Source of the DNA: DASXMT01 sp963755985
GTDB taxonomy: Bacteria > Actinomycetota > Acidimicrobiia > Acidimicrobiales > RAAP-2
DNA: 64,000 nt
Direction: 5' to 3'
NCBI GenBank assembly: GCA_963755985.1
Contig: CAVWLO010000004.1
Location: forward strand, 248,001-312,000
Part shown: in pieces, positions 16,639-24,429 of the stretch
Layout: the number at the start of each line of letters is the position of its first letter
Position numbering within the stretch: the first letter of the stretch is position 1
Program-made: the position numbers and the translations under genes
Notes under the pieces: generated by a model
The model's database searches: none
What the model saw: only the letters and a program-made list of their open reading frames with translations
What the model was told of the DNA's origin: nothing

Positions 16639-17265
16639 TCAGCTGCGTCGAAGCCAGGTGGTGAGGAGCTGGGCCCGGCGGGTGGTCCACTCCTCTGAGG
16701 TGATGGCGTAGCGGATGTGGTCCTCCCACCGCCCGTCGATCTCCAAGAACCGCTCCGCCACCCCTTCGTTGCGCAGTCCCAGCTTCTCGACCACCCGGCG
16801 GCTCGGGGCGTTGCGGGGGATGATCGAGATCTCCACCCGGTGCAACCCGAGCGACTCGAAGGCGAAGCGGAGGACGACGACCACGGCCTCGGGGACCAGG
16901 CCCTGCCCGGCGTACTCCCGATCGATCCAGTAACCGATCGACGCGTTCTGGAACGGGCCGCGCTGCACCGACGACAGGGTCACCTCCCCGCAGAAGACCT
17001 CGTCGGCGAAGATCCCGAACCCGAAGCCACTACCCAGCTGGCGCTCTCGCTCCCGCATCATGCACCGGGTGATGAAGCTCGACCGGTCCTCGGGCGCCGG
17101 CGGGGCGCCGTTGGGCCGCGGCTCCCAGGGGACCAACCAGTCGCGGCTGCGGTTCCGGACCCGATACCAGCCGTCGTAGTCGGACTCGGACAGCGTCCGG
17201 AGCCGGACCCGCCAGCCGGTCAGCTCGAGCGGGGTGGTCGTGGGCGAGCCGACGGCCGCGCTCAT
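16639..17265 (-). CDS. GNAT-family N-acetyltransferase, RimJ/RimL type
   Basis: A 208-residue acetyltransferase from ATG 17265 (MSAAVGSPTTTPLELTGW). A longer upstream frame exists but lacks protein character. RimJ-like features are RVRLRTLSESDYDGWYRVRN, the beta-strand GEVTLSSVQRGPFQNASIGY with WIDREYAGQGLVPEAV (acetyl-CoA pyrophosphate loop, normally RxxGxG/A), and LGLHRVEISIIPRNAPSRRV followed by EKLGLRNEGV. The family acetylates protein N-termini or small amines; the substrate is unknown. It is transcribed toward the epimerase. Confidence 0.88.
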   Translation of the reverse strand: MSAAVGSPTTTPLELTGWRVRLRTLSESDYDGWYRVRNRSRDWLVPWEPRPNGAPPAPEDRSSFITRCMMRERERQLGSGFGFGIFADEVFCGEVTLSSVQRGPFQNASIGYWIDREYAGQGLVPEAVVVVLRFAFESLGLHRVEISIIPRNAPSRRVVEKLGLRNEGVAERFLEIDGRWEDHIRYAITSEEWTTRRAQLLTTWLRRS

Positions 17266-17474
17266 CGTCCCGGCATCCGGCAGGAATCGGCGAAGGGTTC
17301 CGCAGTCGGACCCATCACGATGGAGACGAACAGTGCCACACGCGCATCGTAGGCGGCCCGCGCCGAGAGGGCACATGGCGACGTACCGGTGATGTTGTCG
17401 GTAGGAGAGCCAACACAACCCGGGGCGCGCAGAGTCGACGGGAACCAACAGAGCAACAGAGCTCAGCTCAGAGC

Positions 17475-18398
17475 TCAGAGCTGCGAGGCCACCAGGCCGT
17501 CGAGGATGTCGGACTCGGAGACCAGGCAGAGGTCGAACCCGAAGCGGGACATGACCGCATCGAGCACGAGGGCGCCGCCCACGATGACGTCGGCCCGGCC
17601 GGGGATCAGACCGGACCGGGCCAGGCGCGCCTCGGCCTTCTCGCCGGCCAGGCGATGGAGCCACTCCTTGACCTGCGCCGCGGTCAGCACCGAATGGTGG
17701 ATCCGATCCCGCTCGTAGTCGGCCAGACCCTGCTGCAGGGCCGAGATGGTGGAGACGGTGCCGGCCAGGCCGACCAACTGTCGGGCCTCGGCAAAGCGGG
17801 GATGGGCCGCGGCGGCGCCGTCCAGCTCCACCATGACCATGGACCGGGCTCCGGCCAGTTCCCCTGCTGTGGGGGGATCGTGGTGGAAGAATCGCTCCAG
17901 GATGCGGACGCAACCCAACTGCAGGGAGACGGCGTCAACGGCCGGGTCGTCAGGGCCGGATCCCACCACCAACTCGGTCGACCCGCCGCCGATGTCCAGG
18001 ACGAGGAACGGGCCACCGCCCTGGTCGAGCTCGGCCACCGCCCCGGCCAGCGACAGCCGCCCCTCCTCGATCCCGCTCAGCAGCTCGGGCTTCGCCCCGG
18101 AGGCCGTAGCGGCCAGATCGAGGAAGGCCGCCCCGTTGGCCGCATCGCGGACCGCCGAGGTGGCCACCAGCCGCACCGACACCGCCCCCAACCGGTCGAT
18201 GACCTTCCGGTACTCGCGCACCACAGAGAGGCAACGATCGATGGCCTCGGGCGAGAGACGGCCGGTGGCATCGACGCCCTCACCCAACCGGGTGATCCGC
18301 ATGAGCCGCTCGAGCGGCTGCCCGGAGGCGTCCGCCACCAGGAGCCTCGTGGAGTTCGTCCCACAGTCGATCGCCGCCACGGGCCGGTTCGAAGGCAT
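17475..18398 (-). CDS. ppx: exopolyphosphatase / guanosine pentaphosphate phosphatase (Ppx/GppA)
   Basis: A 307-residue Ppx/GppA phosphatase of the actin-like ASKHA fold. Signature blocks are AAIDCGTNSTRLLVAD at the N-terminus (phosphate-1 loop), EGVDATGRLSPEAIDR, VATSAVRDAANG, LLSGIEEGRLSLAGA and FLVLDIGGGSTELVVG (phosphate-2 loop), with LVGLAGTVSTISAL later. It lacks the C-terminal HD-like domain, as in short actinobacterial Ppx proteins of about 300-340 residues. It lies at the end of the eno-ftsB-DUF501 series, as in mycobacteria, but separated from DUF501 by the divergent small gene. It degrades polyphosphate or pppGpp. Confidence 0.92.
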   Translation of the reverse strand: MPSNRPVAAIDCGTNSTRLLVADASGQPLERLMRITRLGEGVDATGRLSPEAIDRCLSVVREYRKVIDRLGAVSVRLVATSAVRDAANGAAFLDLAATASGAKPELLSGIEEGRLSLAGAVAELDQGGGPFLVLDIGGGSTELVVGSGPDDPAVDAVSLQLGCVRILERFFHHDPPTAGELAGARSMVMVELDGAAAAHPRFAEARQLVGLAGTVSTISALQQGLADYERDRIHHSVLTAAQVKEWLHRLAGEKAEARLARSGLIPGRADVIVGGALVLDAVMSRFGFDLCLVSESDILDGLVASQL

Positions 18399-18514
18399 GC
18401 GGCCTTGCTACCACGTCGGGTGTGCTGGAGGGCGAGGCCCGGGCGAGGCCGCCTGGTCTCGCTCCTGGTGGCGTGCTGGCGAGCGAGGCCGGGCGCGCTC
18501 CGTAGCCGTGTCGG

Positions 18515-18547
18515 TACAGTACGTGAGCGGAGACAAGGGTCTCCGCT
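18515..18547 (+). promoter_or_regulatory. candidate -10 box and 5'-terminal mRNA hairpin
   Basis: TACAGT at 18515-18520 resembles a -10 element. Just downstream AGCGGAGAC (18526-18534), loop AAGG, and GTCTCCGCT (18539-18547) form a perfect 9-bp stem. If the -10 call is right, the hairpin sits at the very 5' end of the mRNA of the next gene and would stabilise or regulate it. No convincing -35 box is visible. Confidence 0.45.
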
Positions 18548-18564
18548 GACCAAAGGGGTCCCCA

Positions 18565-18852
18565 ATGAGCGCCACAATGATCATCCGCCATACCGTCGCC
18601 GACTATGGCTCCTGGCGAAAGGTGTACGACGAGGTCGAACCGCTGCGGGTCAAGCACGGCTATACCGCGCAGCGGGTGATGCACCTCCCCGGCAATCCCA
18701 ATGACGTGGCCGGGACTCACGACTTTCCGACCGTCGCCCAGGCCGAGGCGTTCGCCAACGACCCGGAGTTGAAGGCGGCGATGGAGCGCTCCGGGGTGAC
18801 CGGCGCTCCCCGCATCGAGATCTTCGAGGACATCTCGAGCTCGGTGCCCTGA
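18565..18852 (+). CDS. small dimeric alpha/beta-barrel-like protein (ABM-like)
   Basis: A 95-residue protein with AAAGGGG at 18552-18558 upstream of ATG 18565. The start MSATMIIRHTVADYGSWRKV, the middle PNDVAGTHDFPTVAQAEAF and the end GAPRIEIFEDI have the strand-helix layout of antibiotic-biosynthesis-monooxygenase-like or DUF1330-like ferredoxin-fold dimers. Function unknown: possibilities are a small oxygenase or a stress protein. It interrupts the otherwise contiguous ppx and DUF501 genes on the other strand and has its own leader with a strong hairpin. Confidence 0.72.
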   Translation: MSATMIIRHTVADYGSWRKVYDEVEPLRVKHGYTAQRVMHLPGNPNDVAGTHDFPTVAQAEAFANDPELKAAMERSGVTGAPRIEIFEDISSSVP

Positions 18853-18854
18853 TC

Positions 18855-18874
18855 GACCGCCCTGGGCGGCGGTC
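18855..18874. terminator. hairpin between convergent genes, probable terminator
   Basis: GACCGCC (18855-18861), a 6-base loop and GGCGGTC (18868-18874) form a GC-rich stem between the stop of the small plus-strand gene and the stop of DUF501 on the minus strand. No clear T-tract is present, as is common in high-GC actinobacteria. Confidence 0.45.
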
Positions 18875-19463
18875 AGTGCGGACCCGAGCCGGGGTGCAGC
18901 CCGATCCGCACCGCGGTCCACGCCCCGACGGGATCGTCGGCGCCGGTGAGCCACCAGGCCAGATGGGCGTGCAGGCACTTCACCCCTTGGCGCGTCCCGC
19001 CCACACCCCCGGTCGGCCGCGGGCCCTGGTGGCCGACCGGGATCAATGCTTCCCGCTCGGCTCCATATCGCCGGTGTGCCTCGGCCACCGCGTCCGGAGA
19101 GACCTCCGCCTCGGCCTGGCGCACGCCACCCGACGATTCGAGCCTGCTCACCGCCTCGCGCAGTGTTGGGTCCACCAGCCAGTACCGGGTGGGCATGGGC
19201 GTCCCGTCGTCGAGAAACGGGGCGTTGGCAATCACGGCCGGCGCACCGTCACCGGCGCGGACGACCACCTCGAAGCCCCCCCGGGGGGGCCGGCCCAGGA
19301 GCTCGGTGACCTCGGCAACGTCCCGCTCGTCGCCAGACCCGCCTCGACCTCCGCTCCCGCGACCGCCGGTGCTCCCGCCAGAGGCTGTGCCCCTGCTCCC
19401 GCCGTCGCCACTCCCGGCGGGGACTGCGCCGGCCGTACCGCCGTCGAGGCGGTCGGCAATCAT
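18873..19463 (-). CDS. DUF501 family protein
   Basis: A 196-residue protein whose core from RDVAEVTELLGRPPRGGFEV to the end matches DUF501. Characteristic pieces are VIANAPFLDDGTPMPTRYWL, VDPTLREAVSRLES, VGGTRQGVKCLHAHLAWWLT and the terminal DPVGAWTAVRIGL. The first 45 residues are Gly/Ser/Arg-rich and may be disordered, or the true start may be internal. Its ATG overlaps the end of the FtsB-like gene by four bases (ATGA), so they are co-translated. DUF501 follows ftsB in actinobacteria, hinting at an envelope or division-linked role; the biochemical activity is unknown. Confidence 0.88.
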   Translation of the reverse strand: MIADRLDGGTAGAVPAGSGDGGSRGTASGGSTGGRGSGGRGGSGDERDVAEVTELLGRPPRGGFEVVVRAGDGAPAVIANAPFLDDGTPMPTRYWLVDPTLREAVSRLESSGGVRQAEAEVSPDAVAEAHRRYGAEREALIPVGHQGPRPTGGVGGTRQGVKCLHAHLAWWLTGADDPVGAWTAVRIGLHPGSGPH

Positions 19464-20290
19464 CTCCAGAATTCGAGCGTGCGGAGGGTACGGGACCAGA
19501 AACCTCCACCCGTGCCTGTCGGCTGGGCCGCGGGCTTGGTCGCCGGGCCGGCACCCGAGGTCGTCGCACCCGAGGTCGTCGCACCCGACGCCGAGGCGGA
19601 CGACGTCTGCGGGCTGGAGGGCGCCGTGTTCGGCAGTCCCGGATCCGGGCTCATGCCTGCAGCATTGGCCGGGGCCACCAAGGGCTGGTTGCCCGGGTCC
19701 CCGGTCACCGACCCACCCTTGCCGGTCGACTGGGCCCCCGGGGGCAGCACGTTGTAGGCTGTCTGGCCCGGTTCGACCAGCTGGTAGCTCAGGCGGGCCA
19801 ACCGCTGGATCTCCGCCTTGGAGTTCAGCTGCTGTTGCTCCACGGTCAGCGCCTTGTTCTCCGACTGCAGGCGATGCACGGCCGCGTTGGCCGCGGTGAG
19901 CTGCCGGTGCTGGTCCAGCAGTCCCGAAGCAGGGAAGCTGGTGACGAGCACCACGGCGGCAAAGACCGCGGCCACCACCACCATGAGCCGGCGCCGGCGA
20001 ACCATCGGGATGGCTCGGGAACGAGGCTCCCCGCTCCGGCGGTGCCGAGCCGGCCGTCGCGTGGATGCCCGCCTCCTGTCCTGCTTGCCGCCGCCCTTCT
20101 CGCCCTTGCTGCTACCGCGGGCCCGGTCCTTCTTGGCGCCGGCACCGGCCCGGCCACGACCGGCCGACCCCCCCTTCGGCCGACCCTTCTTGGTCGGGCC
20201 GGCCCGATGGCTGGGGCCGGAGCGGCTGGACGTGGACCGACTGGACGCCGACCGATTCCTCGTCGCCCGGCTCAAGTCGACCGCGTCCAC
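19460..20290 (-). CDS. septum formation initiator (FtsB/DivIC-like) membrane protein
   Basis: A 276-residue bitopic membrane protein. The first 95 residues are an extremely basic cytoplasmic tail (many KK, RR, GRGRAG runs). One transmembrane segment follows at about 101-121 (LMVVVAAVFAAVVLVTSFPA), then a coiled coil LLDQHRQLTAANAAVHRLQS running through EQQQLNSKAEIQRLARLSY, the DivIC signature ending in LVEPGQTAYNVLPP. A long Ser/Thr/Pro/Gly tail with repeated SGATT follows. GTG 20290 starts within the end of eno. It belongs to the divisome and resembles the mycobacterial gene downstream of eno. Confidence 0.85.
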   Translation of the reverse strand: MDAVDLSRATRNRSASSRSTSSRSGPSHRAGPTKKGRPKGGSAGRGRAGAGAKKDRARGSSKGEKGGGKQDRRRASTRRPARHRRSGEPRSRAIPMVRRRRLMVVVAAVFAAVVLVTSFPASGLLDQHRQLTAANAAVHRLQSENKALTVEQQQLNSKAEIQRLARLSYQLVEPGQTAYNVLPPGAQSTGKGGSVTGDPGNQPLVAPANAAGMSPDPGLPNTAPSSPQTSSASASGATTSGATTSGAGPATKPAAQPTGTGGGFWSRTLRTLEFWR

Positions 20291-21561
20291 GACCGCAGGG
20301 CCTCACCGGCCGGGAAGGCCGCCGACTCGCCCAGGGCCTCCTCGATGCGGAGCAGCTGGTTGTACTTGGCCACCCGGTCGGAGCGGGCCGGAGCCCCTGA
20401 CTTGATCTGGCCGCAGTTGGTAGCCACGGCCAGATCGGCGATGGTCGAGTCCTCGGTCTCGCCCGAGCGGTGGGACATGACGCAGGTGTAGGACGACCGG
20501 GTTGCTCTCGACATGGTCCCGAGCGTCTCGGTCAGCGTCCCGATCTGGTTGACCTTGATGAGGATCGAGTTGGCCACCCCGCGATCGATGCCGCGCCGGA
20601 GCCGCTCCTCGTTGGTGACGAACACGTCGTCGCCCACCAGCTGGATGCGGTCGCCCAGCGCCGCGGTCAGGGACGCCCACCCGGCCCAGTCCTCTTCGGC
20701 CATGCCGTCCTCGATGGAGACGATCGGGTAGCGGTCGCACAGGTCGACCCAGTACCCGACGAGCTCGTCCGAGGAGAGGCTCCGCCCCTCCCCGGCCAGC
20801 ACATAGGCGCCGTCCCTGTACAGCTCGCTGCTGGCCGGGTCCATGGCGATGGCGATCTCGTCACCGGGGACCCGGCCGGCGGCCAGGATCGCTTCGACCA
20901 GCACCTGGACGGCGACCTCGTTGGAGGCCAGGTCGGGGGCGAAACCGCCCTCGTCGCCCACGGCCGTCGACAGGCCCCGGTTCTTCAGCACGTTGGCCAG
21001 TGCGTGGTAGGTCTCCACCCCCCACTGGAGGGCCTCGGAGAACGACGCCGCGCCCACGGGCAGGATCATGAACTCCTGCAGGTCGATCGAGTTGTCGGCG
21101 TGGACGCCTCCGTTCACCACGTTCATCATGGGCAGGGGCAGCACGTGGGCATCGGCACCGCCGACGTAGCGGAAGAGCGGGATCTCGAGCTCGGCCGCGG
21201 CCGCCTTGGCCGAGGCCAGCGAGGTGCCGAGGATGGCGTTGGCCCCGAGGCGCGCCTTGTTGGGCGTCCCGTCCGCGTCGACCAGGGCCAGGTCGATGCC
21301 CCGTTGGTCGAGCGCCTCGAAGCCGTCGAGGATCTCGGCGATCTCGCCGTTCACGTTTCCGATCGCCCGCGAGACGCCCTTCCCGCCGTAGCGGGAGCCG
21401 CCGTCCCGCAGTTCCACCGCTTCGAACGATCCCGTGGACGCCCCGGAGGGCACGATGGCGCGTCCTGTCGCCCCCGAGTCGAGGATGATCTCGACCTCGA
21501 CGGTCGGATTGCCGCGGGAGTCGAGAACCTCCCGGCCGATGACCTGTTCGATGCGGCTCAC
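20272..21561 (-). CDS. eno: enolase (phosphopyruvate hydratase)
   Basis: A 429-residue enolase, full length for the family, converting 2-phosphoglycerate to phosphoenolpyruvate in glycolysis. It begins MSRIEQVIGREVLDSRGNPT, then PSGASTGSFEAVELRDG. Metal and substrate motifs follow: GDEGGFAPDL, SIEDGMAEEDW, LVGDDVFVTNEERLRRGI and the signature ILIKVNQIGTLTETL, with VMSHRSGETEDSTIADLAV near the end. The downstream FtsB-like gene overlaps its 3' end by about 19 bases, implying co-transcription. It is preceded by mazG, as in mycobacteria with their lpqU-eno arrangement. Confidence 0.98.
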   Translation of the reverse strand: MSRIEQVIGREVLDSRGNPTVEVEIILDSGATGRAIVPSGASTGSFEAVELRDGGSRYGGKGVSRAIGNVNGEIAEILDGFEALDQRGIDLALVDADGTPNKARLGANAILGTSLASAKAAAAELEIPLFRYVGGADAHVLPLPMMNVVNGGVHADNSIDLQEFMILPVGAASFSEALQWGVETYHALANVLKNRGLSTAVGDEGGFAPDLASNEVAVQVLVEAILAAGRVPGDEIAIAMDPASSELYRDGAYVLAGEGRSLSSDELVGYWVDLCDRYPIVSIEDGMAEEDWAGWASLTAALGDRIQLVGDDVFVTNEERLRRGIDRGVANSILIKVNQIGTLTETLGTMSRATRSSYTCVMSHRSGETEDSTIADLAVATNCGQIKSGAPARSDRVAKYNQLLRIEEALGESAAFPAGEALRSWTRST

Positions 21562-21675
21562 TGTGTGCTGTTGCTCCTGTGGCTGGTGGGAGAAAAGTTA
21601 TCAGTTGGACCACCCGAGACCTGGGCATCGGTGCAGGAGGCCCTCCCGACGAGACCTTCCAGGAGGGGCTCCCGG

Positions 21676-23136
21676 CTAGCTGCCCTGTTCGTGTCGCGCC
21701 ACCTCTTGGCGAAAGGCCACCGAACGGGCCCGCAGCGCAGTCTCGGGGTCGACCCCCAACTGCCGGGCCACGCTCACCAGTGAGAACAGCAGGTCGCCGA
21801 CCTCGGGCTCGCGGTCGGGCCTGGTCGCCGGTGCGGAGAGCTCGTCGGCCCGCTCGAGCAACCGGTCCAGGCCGGCGGCGATCTCGGTCGCCTCGAGCCT
21901 CCGGTCGGGGAGGTCGATCCCCACCGTCAGCGCCTTCCGCTGCAGCTTCGCGGCCAGGGCCAAGGCGGGCAGGGCCGCCGGGATGCCCTCGGTGACGCTG
22001 GCCCGGCCCTTCTCCGCCAGCTTGGACGCCTCCCAGTTGGTCGCCACCTGGTCGGGCGAGTTGGCCACCGTGTCACCGAACACGTGGGGGTGGCGGGCAA
22101 CCAGCTTGTCGTGCACCCCGCGGGCCACGTCGGCCAGCGAGAAGCGGCCCTCCTCGGCGGCCAGGGTGGCGTGGAAGTACACCTGGTAGAGGAGGTCACC
22201 CAGCTCTTCTTCCAGGTGGGCCACGGCTCGTTCCACCTGATCGGCGGATGCGGAGGCGTCGCCCTCCACCGCCACCAGCCCGTCGATCGCCTCGAGCACC
22301 TCGTAGGACTCTTCGAGCAGGTGACGGGAGAGCGAACCGTGGGTCTGCTCGCGGTCCCACGGGCAGCGCTCCCGCAGGGTGTGGACCAGCTCGTCCAGCC
22401 TGGCCAGCTCGACGGCCACGGGCGCCGCCAGCTCGGGGATCCACAGCGAGGTGAGGTGATCGGGCTCGACGGCGCGGTCGAGCTCCTCCCAGGGGAGCTC
22501 GACGACGGCCTCGTCCGGCAGTCCCAGGTGGTGGAGCACGGTCACCGTCGTGCCCGCCGGTGGGTCGGTGGCCAGCTTCACCTCCGACAGGATCGCCTTC
22601 GACCAGCACTGGGCCACGAGCAGCGGTCCGCGCAGGCCGGCGGCTCCGGTGGCGAACGACTCGGCGTCGACCAGCCGGACCCCGGCGGCCAGGGGGTCGA
22701 TCCCCAGTCGGCCGTAGGCCAGGTCGAGAAAGGAGAGGGCCGGGTGGACCACGAGGGCGACCTCGCCGTCGACCACGGCCGGGTCGGCCCGGAGCAACGT
22801 GACCGTGCGCTCGGCCACCAACGGGGAGCCGGGAACGGCGTAGACCACGGGCCCGGCCCGGGCCGCCTCGACCAGGTCGGCGACGATGGCCCGGTAGACG
22901 GCGTCGAAGGTGTCCTCGTGCTCGTAGTGGCGGTCGAAGGAACGGGCGCCGGCCGCCAGCACGGCCGACGGGTGCCGGGTCGTCCGCACGAAGAGGCGGT
23001 CGGCCCGGGCCATGAGGTCCCGCGTCGACTCGGTGATCAGGTCAGGACCGGCCGGCCCGAGGCCCACGACATCGATGCGGGAAGCCGCCGGTTCGCTCTT
23101 GACAGCCCACCGGCCGGCAGTCGTCGCTTCGGTCAT
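21676..23136 (-). CDS. mazG: tetrapyrrole-methylase-like domain fused to MazG NTP pyrophosphohydrolase
   Basis: A 486-residue two-domain protein. Residues about 19-225 form a tetrapyrrole (corrin/porphyrin) methylase-like domain: IDVVGLGPAGPDLITESTRD, VVYAVPGSPLVAERTV, VTVLHHLGLPD. The C-terminal MazG domain starts with LVHTLRERCPWDREQTHGSL, followed by LLEESYEVLEAIDG, supplying the ExxE half of the metal site, and by ELGDLLYQVYFHA. MazG hydrolyses nucleoside triphosphates, including oxidised or deoxy forms. The same fusion is known from Bacillus YabN-type proteins. The start lies inside a 32-bp tandem repeat. Confidence 0.93.
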   Translation of the reverse strand: MTEATTAGRWAVKSEPAASRIDVVGLGPAGPDLITESTRDLMARADRLFVRTTRHPSAVLAAGARSFDRHYEHEDTFDAVYRAIVADLVEAARAGPVVYAVPGSPLVAERTVTLLRADPAVVDGEVALVVHPALSFLDLAYGRLGIDPLAAGVRLVDAESFATGAAGLRGPLLVAQCWSKAILSEVKLATDPPAGTTVTVLHHLGLPDEAVVELPWEELDRAVEPDHLTSLWIPELAAPVAVELARLDELVHTLRERCPWDREQTHGSLSRHLLEESYEVLEAIDGLVAVEGDASASADQVERAVAHLEEELGDLLYQVYFHATLAAEEGRFSLADVARGVHDKLVARHPHVFGDTVANSPDQVATNWEASKLAEKGRASVTEGIPAALPALALAAKLQRKALTVGIDLPDRRLEATEIAAGLDRLLERADELSAPATRPDREPEVGDLLFSLVSVARQLGVDPETALRARSVAFRQEVARHEQGS

Positions 23137-23228
23137 GGCCGACGGCCGGCAGTCGTCGCCTCGGTCATGGCCGACGGCCGGCGGTCTTCGCTTCGGTCAT
23201 GGCCGACGGCCGGCGGTCGACGCTTCGC
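23111..23228. repeat. 32-bp tandem repeat spanning the mazG start
   Basis: Three near-identical 32-bp copies (23111-23142, 23143-23174, 23175-23206) and a partial fourth (23207-23228), core CGGCCGGCAGTCGTCGCTTC plus GGTCATGGCCGA. On the minus strand each carries an ATG followed by codons for TEATTAGR, so the mazG initiation region has been duplicated in tandem. The period is not divisible by three. Confidence 0.92.
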
Positions 23229-23254
23229 TCTGGGCCCACGGTCACCAATGGCGA

Positions 23255-24418
23255 TCAGCCGCCCGAGCCCGACGAGCCCGTGCTCGAGGAGCCCGTGCCA
23301 CCCGACGCATTCGCGGCCGCACCGTTCACGGCCGCGGCCAACAGATCGCTGGGCCGTGGTCCCGGTGGTGGAACGATGCGGGAGATCGTCCAGGTGCCGT
23401 AGCGGGGGTCGACCGAGATCGAGGAGTGCCGGGCGAACGCCTGCACCTCGTTGGCCACGCGGGTCTGGTTGGACGTGGAGCGCAGGAGGTCCTGGCGGAT
23501 GGTGGGGGTGGCGTCGGCCAGGGACTGGGCGACCTCTCCGGTCACCTCGAAGATCACCCAGGCGCCCGAGGAGGCCTCTTGCACCGGCCCGACCGGCGCG
23601 CCCACGGTGATCGAGGGGACCTGCAGCTGCTGTTCGACCGAGGCCGCGGTGAAGTTGCAGCCCAGCGCACCGCCGTTGGCGGCCGAGGTCTGATCGAGGG
23701 AGTTGGCCTTGGCCACCGAGGCGAACGGGGCGCCCCCGTTGATCTGGGCCAACAACGCGTTCGCATGGACCTGCGAGTCCGTCAAGATGGCGCTCACGCA
23801 CGCCCCGGTGAACTGGGTGGGATTCTTCGCGTAGTAGGCGGCGATGTCGGCCGCGGTGATCGTGGCCCCGCGGGCCAGCAACCGGTCCTCGATGGCCTGC
23901 GACTGGATCTGGGCCTCCCGCAGCGACGCCGGCAATCCGGCGAGCACCTGGGCCCCGGTGACCGCCTGCCCGGTGTTCGTCTGGCAGAAGGACTGCTGGC
24001 CCGCTGCGTTGGCCTGCGACAACTGGGTGGAGATGGAGCCGTCCAGGAACGATTCCACTTCTGACTTCGCCGTCGCCGTCTCGGCCGGAGTCACCTGTAT
24101 GTGTCGGTCGGCGGCGTACTGCTCGTAGAGGATGTTGCTCACGCCCTGATGGAGGACGCTGCCGGCGAAACTCATGTTGTAGGTCCCCGCAGCCCCTTGG
24201 CCCCGGACCTGCACGGCGCTGCCCGCCGCTTCGATGGTCAACAGGCACGCCCCGGCCTGCGTGGTCTCGAACGCTTGCAGCTGGTCGTTCAGCGTCGAGA
24301 TCTGGATCGTCGTGCCGTTGACCGACGCGGCCGGCGGCGTGACCTGGCAGGCCGAGGCCAGCCCGCCGGCCACGACCAGCACGACGACGACAGAAAGGGC
24401 GGAGACGAGGCGCTTCAC
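23255..24418 (-). CDS. SurA/PpiC-like peptidyl-prolyl isomerase lipoprotein
   Basis: About 387 residues from GTG 24418, starting MKRLVSALSVVVVLVVAGGL then ASACQ, a signal peptide with a lipobox-like cysteine near residue 25. A SurA-N-like helical region follows (VNGTTIQISTLNDQLQAFET, LYEQYAADRHIQVTPAET). A parvulin/PpiC-like domain spans about residues 210-320: ACVSAILTDSQVHANALLAQ, INGGAPFASVAKANSLD, GGALGCNF, VIFEVTGEVAQ. The tail is Gly/Ser-rich. It would act outside the membrane as a folding chaperone. In this position mycobacteria carry the lipoprotein gene lpqU, but the two proteins are not obviously the same family. It ends 118 bp before mazG. Confidence 0.82.
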   Translation of the reverse strand: MKRLVSALSVVVVLVVAGGLASACQVTPPAASVNGTTIQISTLNDQLQAFETTQAGACLLTIEAAGSAVQVRGQGAAGTYNMSFAGSVLHQGVSNILYEQYAADRHIQVTPAETATAKSEVESFLDGSISTQLSQANAAGQQSFCQTNTGQAVTGAQVLAGLPASLREAQIQSQAIEDRLLARGATITAADIAAYYAKNPTQFTGACVSAILTDSQVHANALLAQINGGAPFASVAKANSLDQTSAANGGALGCNFTAASVEQQLQVPSITVGAPVGPVQEASSGAWVIFEVTGEVAQSLADATPTIRQDLLRSTSNQTRVANEVQAFARHSSISVDPRYGTWTISRIVPPPGPRPSDLLAAAVNGAAANASGGTGSSSTGSSGSGG

Positions 24419-24429
24419 GGGGGGCGATG

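Noticed and set aside
17266..17913. N-terminal extension of the GNAT gene
   Set aside because: It overlaps ppx on the same strand in another frame and contains no domain. MSAAVG at 17265 is followed at once by the RimJ fold.
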